This document shows, one piece after another, positions 45,961 through 56,661 of a DNA stretch of 64,000 nt; position 1 is the first letter of the stretch, and every line of letters begins with the position of its first letter. The stretch spans positions 42,501-106,500 of the forward strand of contig RPFO01000065.1 in assembly GCA_009746045.1 (NCBI GenBank), given 5' to 3'. The notes under the pieces were generated by a model. The model was not told the origin of the DNA. It ran no database searches and was given only the letters and a program-made list of their open reading frames with translations. This stretch comes from Mesostigma viride. Taxonomy: Eukaryota; Streptophyta; Mesostigmatophyceae; Mesostigmatales; Mesostigmataceae. The position numbers and the translations under genes are program-made.

Positions 45961-48295
45961 TCCGCCATGTACTTAAAGGTGGCATACATAGCGCATTCTG
46001 TTAATAAAATAGTCTAGTGTAGTCGGGTTTAAATTGGGTTTTGGTTCTCAATTCTCAAACTCCCGTGCAAAGCTATGCAGAAGGAAGGTCGTAGGTCCGC
46101 GGAACAACGGAAAGGCGACCAACAGGTGTGCGGGAATGTGCCGCCGCCAGAGATAGCTGGAACAGGGCTCGGGTACGCGACGCGACTGATTGGTAGTACT
46201 GTACGATCATGTTGGACGGAATTTCCGGTCAGTGATGCGGACTTTGCATCTCACGTTGTACACGGAAAAGAGCCGTTGCGTCGCGCTAGCTGTGCTGTGG
46301 GGAACTTATTCTCCGCCGTCGGATTGCACCGTCAATACATCGATGCTCGTTGATGAACCCAACGTAAGCCATGGAAGAAAAGAAGTAGAAAGTGGCCGGG
46401 CGGCAAAGAAAAGCGAGTTTGATAAGTTACAGAACTTGTAGCCCGGCGACACCGCGTCAAGCAGTCCGCAGGTAGTCCGTAGGATAGGGCTCGCGGCCTC
46501 GCGGCCCATGCGGCAAGTGCCGCAAGGCGAACCCAAAATACGAGGACTGAACTCTTGCAAAATTTTCACTTTTCACCTACGATTTAATTCTTCACATTTG
46601 AGAGTTTGAAAACTGGGGACAACCTAGTCAGGGTAAAATTGGCTTATGGTAGTTTATATGTAACAGGAGGGCCAACGTTGTCGTGGACAGTACCAGAGCA
46701 TGCTGCACCTGCACGCGAGCGCACACGCATGGCATGATGACCCCCAGGGCCCGCCAAGCTGCCTCCCACCTCACAGCTCACTGTTTCACGACTGGGCGAG
46801 GCCTCACATCTGACCATTCACGTTGACAACCAAAGCATGTTCGTACTTGCGCCCGGCTACTGGTCTTATGGGTGCTTGACGGCTTCTGCCGCATTGCTTG
46901 GCACCAGCTGTCGCAGATGACGCTCGACACTGGCTGCCCTGGTGACGTTTGGCACCAGCACATGTCACAACGCCCGGTCCGACCCGTGGCGACGTGTCCT
47001 GCTACGCAAATCGCAGTGCTGCATGCACGCCCCTGTGCCCATCACATGAGATGGCAACTTTGAAGGGGATCCAGTCGCAAGTGCAATGCTGGCGCCAACC
47101 GTTGCCTCCCACGCTACCAGCTGTCCGTTGGAGTAATGCCACGATTCAAGGGCTTGCGGCACGATTCAACGGCGGCGGCCTCACTGGGTACCAAATGCGC
47201 CGCCGCGCGCTTGGTTCCTGGTCCCTATCGTTGTTGTAGCCCTCATCATCCTTGCCATCAGTTAGCAACCTGCCTCACCACGATCCATGCATTTATCCCG
47301 CGCGGGACATACACCAACGCCATGACCATGGGGCAGCCAGCGCAGGCCAAGGAATGATACACCATGCACGAGCTTCCCCCAGCTGCTATGCATTGGCTAG
47401 CGGCCCACGAGGGGGCAGCTGCCTGCCGCGCCTGGCCCTGCGGTTGCATGCAGCACCTCCGTGGCAACAAGGGGATGGGTCCACCAAATCCGGTGAGGCA
47501 GCATCCCGTGGTCTGGGCTAGGGGTGAGGCCCTGCCTCGGGTAGTGGCCGCGACGTGCTCATCATGGGCACACCGTTGATATGCAGCCACGACGTGAGGG
47601 AGGTGTATGGCAATGGAGTCGTACGCGTGCAGGAGCGTGGCACACGCCGGTCCACCGGAAGGGCGCAACCGACAGTGGCGTCACCAGTAGTGGCGTGAGA
47701 GTCATCAGTCTTTGTCATCATGGCCACGAGCTGCATTTCTACGTCGAGTGAATGGGAACGCGTTGCGTCTTTGCCCCAATGCCTTTGCATGGGTACAACG
47801 CCAACAGCTCAACTTGCGCCAACCCAGTCAACCTGGACTTCAACTCGGGAAGTAGCCCTTCCCCCATGCCAGGACACCCCCGCCAGGACGCGCGGGCCAT
47901 TTTTACGAAACACTGACACTCGTCCGCCATAATGTGGCCTTACAAACCATGTCTACAGCACCTTGTTGCTGCCAGCAACACCCAGCATGCCCCTGCCTTC
48001 TCCCATAGACTAGCCGAAAGAGAGGCTCTGTTCACCCTAGCATCCCCCTCTTGACTGACTTTCCCACCGCCTGCAGCACAATGCCACGGAGAGGGTGCAT
48101 GGTGTCCTCTCACCACCCGTCTGCACAGCAGCCGCTGAAAGGAACGCGTTCCGCCCCCTTGCCCTCCCCCTCACAGCACCAAGGAGGGGACGATATATTT
48201 GTGGGGATGTATCAATTGTCAGGGTGGGGTGATATTCGCCAATTATTACCCCCTCACAGCATCACTTTCCGTTCACTACCATCCCCCCCCCCCCC
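45961..48295. other. Stretch without confident genes
   Basis: Mostly single-copy DNA downstream of the SNARE gene. A 92-aa plus-strand frame at 46075-46353 and several others have no recognisable domain. C-runs near 48285-48294 precede the SNARE stop codon on the plus strand. Nothing else supported. Confidence 0.4.
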
Positions 48296-51200
48296 TTACA
48301 GCAGCCGCTTGACGCGCCGCACGTCCACCTGCGTGCGCGCGGCTGTGTACCTCACATCCTCCTTCAAATTGTGCACTGCCACGTCCTGCCGGTCCAGCTC
48401 CTCCCCAATATCCTCGGCGATGCCCTTTAACTCTGCCAATGTGCCCGACAGGGCATCCAGGTTGGCGTCCTGCTTGCGCACGGCAACCTTGATCGCCTCG
48501 CCCTCGCCCCCTGGCTTCATGTACTGCTCAGGAAGCTGGTTTACGGCCGATACGCTCGATGGGGCAGATGCGAGTGCGGAGTTGGGGCCGCCGTTACCAC
48601 TGGCTAGACCGAGCTCTTGGCGCGCACGCTCGTTGCGGTCGTCGGCACGCTGGGCCATGCGGTCCGTGCGGTTGATGAGCTGGGGGAGCGGTGTGGGAAA
48701 GGGGGGGAGGGGGAGCGGTGTGGGAAAGAGGGAAAGAGGGAAAGAGGGAAAGAGGGAAAGAGGGAAAGAGGGAAAGAGGGAAAGAGGGAAAGAGGGAAAG
48801 AGGGAAAGAGGGAAAGAGGGAAAGAGGGAAAGAGGGAAAGAGGGAAAGAGGGAAAGAGGGAAAGAGGGAAAGAGGGAAAGAGGGAAAGAGGGAAAGAGGG
48901 AAAGAGGGAAAGAGGGAAAGAGGGAAAGAGGGAAAGAGGGAAAGAGGGAAAGAGGGAAAGAGGGAAAGAGGGAAAGAGGGAAAGAGGGAAAGAGGGAAAG
49001 AGGGAAAGAGGGAAAGAGGGAAAGAGGGAAAGAGGGAAAGAGGGAAAGAGGGAAAGAGGGAAAGAGGGAAAGAGGGAAAGAGGGAAAGAGGGAAAGAGGG
49101 AAAGAGGGAAAGAGGGAAAGAGGGAAAGAGGGAAAGAGGGAAAGAGGGAAAGAGGGAAAGAGGGAAAGAGGGAAAGAGGGAAAGAGGGAAAGAGGGAAAG
49201 AGGGAAAGAGGGAAAGAGGGAAAGAGGGAAAGAGGGAAAGAGGGAAAGAGGGAAAGAGGGAAAGAGGGAAAGAGGGAAAGAGGGAAAGAGGGAAAGAGGG
49301 AAAGAGGGAAAGAGGGAAAGAGGGAAAGAGGGAAAGAGGGAAAGAGGGAAAGAGGGAAAGAGGGAAAGAGGGAAAGAGGGAAAGAGGGAAAGAGGGAAAG
49401 AGGGAAAGAGGGAAAGAGGGAAAGAGGGAAAGAGGGAAAGAGGGAAAGAGGGAAAGAGGGAAAGAGGGAAAGAGGGAAAGAGGGAAAGAGGGAAAGAGGG
49501 AAAGAGGGAAAGAGGGAAAGAGGGAAAGAGGGAAAGAGGGAAAGAGGGAAAGAGGGAAAGAGGGAAAGAGGGAAAGAGGGAAAGAGGGAAAGAGGGAAAG
49601 AGGGAAAGAGGGAAAGAGGGAAAGAGGGAAAGAGGGAAAGAGGGAAAGAGGGAAAGAGGGAAAGAGGGAAAGAGGGAAAGAGGGAAAGAGGGAAAGAGGG
49701 AAAGAGGGAAAGAGGGAAAGAGGGAAAGAGGGAAAGAGGGAAAGAGGGAAAGAGGGAAAGAGGGAAAGAGGGAAAGAGGGAAAGAGGGAAAGAGGGAAAG
49801 AGGGAAAGAGGGAAAGAGGGAAAGAGGGAAAGAGGGAAAGAGGGAAAGAGGGAAAGAGGGAAAGAGGGAAAGAGGGAAAGAGGGAAAGAGGGAAAGAGGG
49901 AAAGAGGGAAAGAGGGAAAGAGGGAAAGAGGGAAAGAGGGAAAGAGGGAAAGAGGGAAAGAGGGAAAGAGGGAAAGAGGGAAAGAGGGAAAGAGGGAAAG
50001 AGGGAAAGAGGGAAAGAGGGAAAGAGGGAAAGAGGGAAAGAGGGAAAGAGGGAAAGAGGGAAAGAGGGAAAGAGGGAAAGAGGGAAAGAGGGAAAGAGGG
50101 AAAGAGGGAAAGAGGGAAAGAGGGAAAGAGGGAAAGAGGGAAAGAGGGAAAGAGGGAAAGAGGGAAAGAGGGAAAGAGGGAAAGAGGGAAAGAGGGAAAG
50201 AGGGAAAGAGGGAAAGAGGGAAAGAGGGAAAGAGGGAAAGAGGGAAAGAGGGAAAGAGGGAAAGAGGGAAAGAGGGAAAGAGGGAAAGAGGGAAAGAGGG
50301 AAAGAGGGAAAGAGGGAAAGAGGGAAAGAGGGAAAGAGGGAAAGAGGGAAAGAGGGAAAGAGGGAAAGAGGGAAAGAGGGAAAGAGGGAAAGAGGGAAAG
50401 AGGGAAAGAGGGAAAGAGGGAAAGAGGGAAAGAGGGAAAGAGGGAAAGAGGGAAAGAGGGAAAGAGGGAAAGAGGGAAAGAGGGAAAGAGGGAAAGAGGG
50501 AAAGAGGGAAAGAGGGAAAGAGGGAAAGAGGGAAAGAGGGAAAGAGGGAAAGAGGGAAAGAGGGAAAGAGGGAAAGAGGGAAAGAGGGAAAGAGGGAAAG
50601 AGGGAAAGAGGGAAGGAGGGAAGGAGGGAAGGAGGGAAGGAGGGAAAGAGGGAAAGAGGGAAAGAGGGAAAGAGGGAAAGAGGGAAAGAGGGAAAGAGGG
50701 AAAGAGGGAAAGAGGGAAAGAGGGAAAGAGGGAAAGAGGGAAAGAGGGAAAGAGGGAAAGAGGGAAAGAGGGAAAGAGGGAAAGAGGGAAAGAGGGAAAG
50801 AGGGAAAGAGGGAAAGAGGGAAAGAGGGAAAGAGGGAAAGAGGGAAAGAGGGAAAGGGGAAAGGGGAAAGGGGGAAAGGGGAAAGGGGAAAGGGGAAAGG
50901 GGGAAAGAGGGAAAGAGGGAAAGAGGGAAAGAGGGAAAGAGGGAAAGAGGGAAAGAGGGAAAGAGGGAAAGAGGGAAAGAGGGAAAGAGGGAAAGAGGGA
51001 AAGAGGGAAAGAGGGAAAGAGGGAAAGAGGGAAAGAGGGAAAGAGGGAAAGAGGGAAAGAGGGAAAGAGGGAAAGAGGGAAAGAGGGAAAGAGGGAAAGA
51101 GGGAAAGAGGGAAAGAGGGAAAGAGGGAAAGAGGGAAAGAGGGAAAGAGGGAAAGAGGGAAAGAGGGAAAGAGGGAAAGAGGGAAAGAGGGAAAGAGGGA

Positions 51201-52500
51201 AAGAGGGAAAGAGGGAAAGAGGGAAAGAGGGAAAGAGGGAAAGAGGGAAAGAGGGAAAGAGGGAAAGAGGGAAAGAGGGAAAGAGGGAAAGAGGGAAAGA
51301 GGGAAAGAGGGAAAGAGGGAAAGAGGGAAAGAGGGAAAGAGGGAAAGAGGGAAAGAGGGAAAGAGGGAAAGAGGGAAAGAGGGAAAGAGGGAAAGAGGGA
51401 AGGGGGCGGGGGAGATTACAGGAATCAGTGCATGCACGCATGCCACGTCAGGGCGGATACAGGGATTGGGAATATGGTGATATCTAGGGTCACGTTGGCT
51501 GTGATGTAGTGCATATACAAAGGAACCACAGTGGCCCTGCGGTAACAATGCTGCGACCGTCGCTAATAAAGCATTGTCATGTCTGCTTGTTGGTATCCTT
51601 GCGAATGACACATGTGTGCTAGCGTGCGTGGACGGGGACAGCAACGCAGGCCCTCATGGGCGCGTGCAAGCAGCAGTAGGAGCGGATTGTGGCGTTGACC
51701 ACACACAACGACTCTGCGCTTGCCAAAGAGCTAACCGCCAGCTGTCCATGGAAAAAAAATGCTAGAAATGTTGCCATAAGAAAAAATGTGCAAGCAGCCA
51801 ACCCCAGATGGCGTTCACGTGTACATTCACCATATGACATTATAAGTTTAAAGCCAGAAAAGGGAAATCTTGAACGGAGGGCAGCCCATGCCAACCTAAA
51901 AGGCTATCATGAGTATGACCATGCTCATCAATTCCCAAAGTGGATATGGTACCTAGATAAGTGGATATGTACAGATGGCGGCCTGGCAGGAGATATTCTT
52001 GCAATCCAGCTTACCGTGCTCTCTGGAACTTTGCGATGTTTCGGTTTCCGTCCGACTCCTTTAATCCTGCCAAATGGCGAAAAATTGGATAGCCATGAGA
52101 TGGACTTGATTAATTTATTATTGTCCTTCATAGAGACCTGCACGTCGTCAAGTTGATCCTGTATCCGCTGCATTTGGACGCTTTGAGTTTTCAAGGCTTC
52201 CGCCGTGTGTGACGCGGATTTAACAGTGTTGCCTGCGATCTGCAGGCACCGTTCCGTTGCCGCCAGACCAGCCTCAGCTTCCCGGCGTGCGATGACAAGA
52301 AGCTCTTCATTGCTAGCGGTAGGCCGAACTCCTCGTACAACCTGCTCTTCAGCAGAGCATAGAAGATTCTCGTCTACCCTAACGAAACGGCTGGAGGCAG
52401 GCGGCAGGGTAGAAGCCTTTTCCGCCGATCGCCTCATCCGCTGGCGCGTTTTAATGTCTTCAGAGGTCGGCACTGGTGGTGGTGTCTGGGTTTTTGCCAT
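48296..52500 (-). CDS. SNAP-25/SNAP33-type Qb+Qc SNARE, 2 exons
   Basis: Predicted membrane-fusion protein that supplies two helices to a SNARE complex at the plasma membrane. Exon 1 is 52500-52015 (162 codons, donor GTAAGC) and exon 2 is 48679-48296 (127 codons plus stop, acceptor CCCCCAG), both phase 0, giving 289 aa, close to plant SNAP33. The first SNARE motif is at about 68-135 (SHTAEALKTQSVQMQRIQDQ; central Gln near 106). The second is at about 233-289 (AELKGIAEDIGEELDRQDVA; central Gln260) and runs to a C-terminal RRVKRLL. No transmembrane segment and no cysteine cluster in the linker, as in plant members, so lipid anchoring of the animal SNAP-25 type is not expected. The start is the first ATG giving a Pro-rich N-terminus; an in-frame extension to 52590 exists. 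The intron of 3.3 kb is mostly an 8-bp array. Confidence 0.88.
48712..51400. repeat. (GGGAAAGA)n array, 2.7 kb, within the SNARE intron
   Basis: About 335 copies of an 8-bp unit, all-purine on the plus strand, so TCTTTCCC repeats in the transcript of the SNARE gene. Two variant islands occur: four GGGAAGGA units at 50612-50640, and GGGGAAA/GGGGGAAA 7-8-mers at 50852-50904. The array ends about 30 bp before the 3' splice site of exon 2. Long Lys/Arg/Glu/Gly and Ser/Leu/Phe/Pro frames across it are artefacts. Confidence 0.98.
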
Positions 52501-52942
52501 TCTCTCAACACGCAAAGATCCCGACGAAATGTTTCTCGGGCAACGAAGAGGGGCTTGAACCACGGCTACCCCTTTCGAAATTCTTAACAAGAAAGGCGAT
52601 TCCAGGTATCGACACAGGAATTGGACGCGGCGGTTTGCCCGCCATCACATCGATTGCCTGCTACCGGACAACTCCGAACTGCCACGTGGCAAAAGTGTCC
52701 AGCTGGGCAGCGCACCGCAGTGGTCTTGGGAAATGGGAATTATTGTCCAGTACTGTAGGGAACAGGGTTGCAGACGTCTTGTTGTTGTTGTTGTTGTTGT
52801 GTCCCACGCCACGGGTTGGGACCATATTTTTTTTTTTCCGGTGAAATGGGTGTTAGTTTATTTCCATATAACAGTTAAGGTGACCCAGGTATGCCAAAAA
52901 TAGCCTGAAATGCCTAGTTTTGCCTAAATTGGGGTGCCCGCA
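52501..52942. other. Upstream region of the SNARE gene
   Basis: Presumed promoter and 5' UTR of the SNARE gene, ending where the LINE ORF stops. It contains a (TTG)n run at 52780-52800 and a T-run at 52829-52839. On the minus strand the latter is an A11 stretch after the LINE stop codon and could be the LINE poly(A) tail. Confidence 0.4.
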
Positions 52943-55507
52943 TTAATAAGGCGCGCCCTGCGACCAAGGTAGCCATTGTACTGTAGATATATCGTCATCC
53001 GGCATACGTGTAAAGACCTGGTTCATGCCCATGAGTGCATGGAAGACTTCCAGGGGGCTGGGGGTGTCATTGTTAGGGCCCGGGTCCCATACTTTGTGTT
53101 GTTCCGTCGCCAGGAGCCAGTAACGACGCATAGCCAGGTTCCAAGAGGAGATAAACCGGCGGACCACGGCACCTCTCGTGTACGCGGCACGTAACGTGAA
53201 TACGGTCTCGTTGCGAACTTGCCATATGGTGTGAAGCATCGTCGTGCGTAGCCATATCCATGCCATCTGGTTGGCTGTGAGGCTCGCGTCCCGTAATCCC
53301 GTGATGCCGAAAATAACCGTAGATAGTGTGACGGTGGTGGGGGGAGCTGTAATAGCCATCCACTTGGCCCATATACCCAGCAGCCATTGCCAAACCCCGG
53401 CGAGTTGGCAGTCCAGAAATCTGTGCTCAATTGTTTCATCTGGAAAGTTGCATAAGCACGCCGCCGCGTGGGAGTACCGGTGGTGCAATTGGGAATTGAC
53501 CCCGATGGCCCGATGCATAAGCAGGTGCTGGACGTCGGTGGCCCGTTTGTCAACCAATGGGTGATCAACTGCCAAGGTAATGTTCTTGATCCAGGTGTAG
53601 CCCGGCCACTCGGGGTGCCAGCGCAGGCGACCCGGGTGCATCCTATGATTTTTATGTAGAAGTAGCCGGTATCCCCAGTCTGCCGTGTACTCGAAAAGGC
53701 ACTTCGTCATGGGGGTGCCGCCAGATGTGAGGACCCACCCAAATTCTAGCGGGTCTAGAGCAAGCGTGTCCAGTCGCCCTTTGCCAACATGTAGCCATGT
53801 GGTGTCGCGTATCACTGTGGTGGGGTCCAAGGGTAACATGCACGCCTGTGACAGTGACCACGGGACCACTCGAATGCGGTGACATTGAAATGCTGGAATG
53901 TAGGCGTACGATGTAATCAATTTGCCGAGAAGTCCTTGACCGTCGGGTGTCTCCTGGAGCAATTGTATGGTAACGCCCGTCGACGCGACCGCAACGATGC
54001 AGCCCTTATGTATGGGCGTGTCGCGATCCGGGTAATAGCTCACCCATTCCCCGACTTGTAGGGGTTTGCGTGGGGTTGTCATGAGGGTATGCCATCCTGC
54101 GGGAATTGCTTGTAGAAGGTTGTCCCAAGCTGGTCGGCTGGGCATGTTTGCGATCCACGCACTGATTTCCGTGTATGTTAGGAGGCGATATCGGTCACCG
54201 TCAGCCGCGTATAAATCGATGATTCGCGTAACCGGCGGGTTGGCCGTCAAAAAGCCCTCATATGGGTTGCGGCCGCTTAAAACACCAAACACATTATGCT
54301 CACTATCGCGCAGCAAATCATTGAAATATAATGGTTGGCGTGCCACCTCTTCCCGCGTGGTAGGGTGAGCAATTCTGTCCGGTTTTAGGTTCTTATAACC
54401 TTTCCACATACGTGCCCAGTACCATGATAAGCCTTTATACGAAGTGAGCGCACATGTAAGTATTGCTGCCCCCAAGTGCCATGATGTACCATTGTTGTGG
54501 GTATAGGTTGTGGCGAAAGCTTCTTGTGCCAACATACAACCAGGGTGTGCGTTTACGCCTATGAAAGCGGTTAGGATCTGTTTGGTGTACACTGACCATA
54601 AGCGCCACTCCATATTATGTAAGCCCAAGCCTCCTTGAACCCATGGCATATAGGACATGTCCCGATCGATCCATCCCGGCACCGTGTGTGTTATGATACC
54701 CTGCTGTTTCCAAACAAAATTGCTGCCGATTCGTTGGATGATCTTGGTGGTGTACTCGTTAGGTGGGTGACCTTGGCAGTAGTAGAGCACTTTGGAGAAT
54801 AACATTTGGTTGGTGATGAGGACCCTGCCCCGTAGGCTGAGACGGGGAACCGCTGCCCATCTTGATGCCGCTTGGAGCATGCCTGTGAGTTTGCCACTGT
54901 GTGTTGTGTTGTCATACAAAAAGGTGGGGTGTTCAGCAAGACGTCCATCCATAGTGCAACCGATAGGGCAGTTGTGTAATAGGTGGTGACCGTCTGGCTG
55001 GACCCATGTCACAGGCAGATTAGGGAGTGATAAGCGGGGGGAGGATCCTCTCCCGATGTGCAGCCCCGTGGACTTTTGCACGTTACACCGCTGTTGAGAG
55101 GCCATAGAGTATGTCGTGATATTCTCCATGATAGCATGCACATCGGTAGTGGAGGTGCAGACATTAGTAGTGGTGTCATCAACATAAGCAGTTTGGAACA
55201 AACCTCGCGGTTTACCTTGGATGGGGAAGCCCCTGATCCTGTTGTCGCGAGCGTGCAAAAAGAACAGCCCGGCATGCGCAAGAAGAAACAGGAGCGGGGA
55301 CATGCAGTCGCCTTGTGGGAGTGACCTAGAGCTAGTGCCTGTGCGTGAGAAGTGCCCGTTTAGGAGTAGGGTCCATGAGAGCGATTGAATCATACCGATG
55401 GTGACATGCGTGAAAGTGCCACCAAATCCGAAACCGCGCAATGTCTTCTCAAGGTAGTCCCAACACATGCGGTCAAAAGCTTTTTTGAAATCCCAGAATA
55501 GTATCAA
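52943..55507 (-). CDS. LINE (non-LTR retrotransposon) ORF2, RT to C-terminus, 5'-truncated
   Basis: Open frame of 854 codons starting inside the reverse transcriptase at motif A (FWDFKKAFDRMCWDYLEKTL), then SLPQGDCMSPLLFLLAHAGL and TAYVDDTTTN (a YVDD variant of the catalytic box), then a long C-terminal region with CLCNFPDETIEHRFLDCQLA, the zinc-binding zf-RVT motif. No frameshift is visible, so the copy is young. The upstream half (endonuclease and RT fingers) is absent because the Penelope-like element's 3' end joins at 55505. The true upstream part should lie beyond the tandem Penelope copies, past the window end. The listed start is only the junction, not a real initiation codon. Confidence 0.93.
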   Translation of the reverse strand: MILFWDFKKAFDRMCWDYLEKTLRGFGFGGTFTHVTIGMIQSLSWTLLLNGHFSRTGTSSRSLPQGDCMSPLLFLLAHAGLFFLHARDNRIRGFPIQGKPRGLFQTAYVDDTTTNVCTSTTDVHAIMENITTYSMASQQRCNVQKSTGLHIGRGSSPRLSLPNLPVTWVQPDGHHLLHNCPIGCTMDGRLAEHPTFLYDNTTHSGKLTGMLQAASRWAAVPRLSLRGRVLITNQMLFSKVLYYCQGHPPNEYTTKIIQRIGSNFVWKQQGIITHTVPGWIDRDMSYMPWVQGGLGLHNMEWRLWSVYTKQILTAFIGVNAHPGCMLAQEAFATTYTHNNGTSWHLGAAILTCALTSYKGLSWYWARMWKGYKNLKPDRIAHPTTREEVARQPLYFNDLLRDSEHNVFGVLSGRNPYEGFLTANPPVTRIIDLYAADGDRYRLLTYTEISAWIANMPSRPAWDNLLQAIPAGWHTLMTTPRKPLQVGEWVSYYPDRDTPIHKGCIVAVASTGVTIQLLQETPDGQGLLGKLITSYAYIPAFQCHRIRVVPWSLSQACMLPLDPTTVIRDTTWLHVGKGRLDTLALDPLEFGWVLTSGGTPMTKCLFEYTADWGYRLLLHKNHRMHPGRLRWHPEWPGYTWIKNITLAVDHPLVDKRATDVQHLLMHRAIGVNSQLHHRYSHAAACLCNFPDETIEHRFLDCQLAGVWQWLLGIWAKWMAITAPPTTVTLSTVIFGITGLRDASLTANQMAWIWLRTTMLHTIWQVRNETVFTLRAAYTRGAVVRRFISSWNLAMRRYWLLATEQHKVWDPGPNNDTPSPLEVFHALMGMNQVFTRMPDDDISTVQWLPWSQGAPY

Positions 55508-56061
55508 AGAGACAACCAGCGCAGGCCAGAAATCGGGAGAATCCGGACCATGGTAGCTCGAGCCTGCCGTTATCTTTTCCGCGTTTTCGAGTCGTTCAGG
55601 ATGATGAAGATGAATGGTGATGGAAATGTGTATCCTTGTGCATTGAAATTATGGCTGGCTTACGTGTGGAGCGACTAGATGACCTAGACGGTGGGGCCGG
55701 AAACAGCATGCTTGATCAGGGCGTGTGTTTCTAGCCTAGCTGGCCGGGAGTGTCTAGTGGTGAGCACCAGTTGCTGCGATCGCTCTCCCACCATTTACGA
55801 GGAAATACCCGCAAATGGAAAACCACTGAAAAGGTCTAGCTAGTCAGTCATCACGTTAGCCATGCCATGATTCCAAACGTCCAAGAACTGCACACGGTGC
55901 AAAGGCAAAAAGCCGGAGGACAGCACTTTCAAATGTGCGGCGGGAACCAAAAGCCCGCGGATGCCAGAAAACAGCGTGTTGCGGCAGCGACGCGACGATG
56001 TGGACAACGAATCCAGTGCCAAGCTCGGAACGGCCGCAAAGGAGATCTGGCATCACAGGGT

Positions 56062-56661
56062 TCAGATGTGCGGAGATACTATGCGATCCAGCCGGTCCAC
56101 GACCTGTTTGTAGAGCTTGTGCCAAGGGGCAGCACCGAACAGATGTGGGTGACGTTGCAAAAAACATCGGACTTGACGGAGCATAATGGCTCGGTCATAG
56201 TCTTTGACCAATAAACGCTGCAAGAGCTCAACAAGAGTCGTGATGAAATCAACACGATAAGAACAGAGACGGGAAAAACGATGTAACTGAGAAAGAACAA
56301 CACCATATTTTGCTGTGTGGGAAAGGAGACTGTGAATATCGGGGTAACGAATAAAAGGAATTTGCTGGTATTTAGGATCCTTGCGCTTATCATAGACAGC
56401 CGTACGCCAGCCCTTCTTGTTATGGGTAATGTTAAGATCGAGGTAATTGCAGTGAGTATCCTCCGACGTGAGCTTTAATGTGAGGGACGCTTGCGGGTAG
56501 ATGCCAGGCAGACCAGCGGTGATATACAAATGGGTTGCGAAATCAGGGTTGTCGAAAGCGATGACATCATCAATGTATCGACATGTATGGATAAAACGCC
56601 TGATGAGAACATCATCGTTTGAGGCAATGAGATTCTCCATGAATGCAAGCTCATAAGTGTA
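56062..56661 (-). CDS. Penelope-like ORF, segment 3: RT catalytic loop and C-terminus
   Basis: About 200 codons entered in frame from segment 2 once the TA-flanked element is removed (Tyr-Thr-Tyr-Glu follows Leu-Tyr-Leu). It contains FIHTCRYIDDVIAFDNPDF, the RYIDD catalytic box with two Asp, then LTLKLTSEDTHCNYLDLNIT and a thumb-like region ending at a stop at 56062. No GIY-YIG domain follows, confirming the permuted order. An ATG at 56751 is inside the inserted element. A nearly identical copy of its 3' part is at 63698-64000. Confidence 0.88.
   Translation of the reverse strand, partial: YTYELAFMENLIASNDDVLIRRFIHTCRYIDDVIAFDNPDFATHLYITAGLPGIYPQASLTLKLTSEDTHCNYLDLNITHNKKGWRTAVYDKRKDPKYQQIPFIRYPDIHSLLSHTAKYGVVLSQLHRFSRLCSYRVDFITTLVELLQRLLVKDYDRAIMLRQVRCFLQRHPHLFGAAPWHKLYKQVVDRLDRIVSPHI

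Noticed and set aside
48051-51509. 1152-aa Lys/Arg/Glu/Gly ORF and Ser/Leu/Phe/Pro frames opposite
   Set aside because: Translation of the GGGAAAGA array. The minus-strand SNARE exons flank it.
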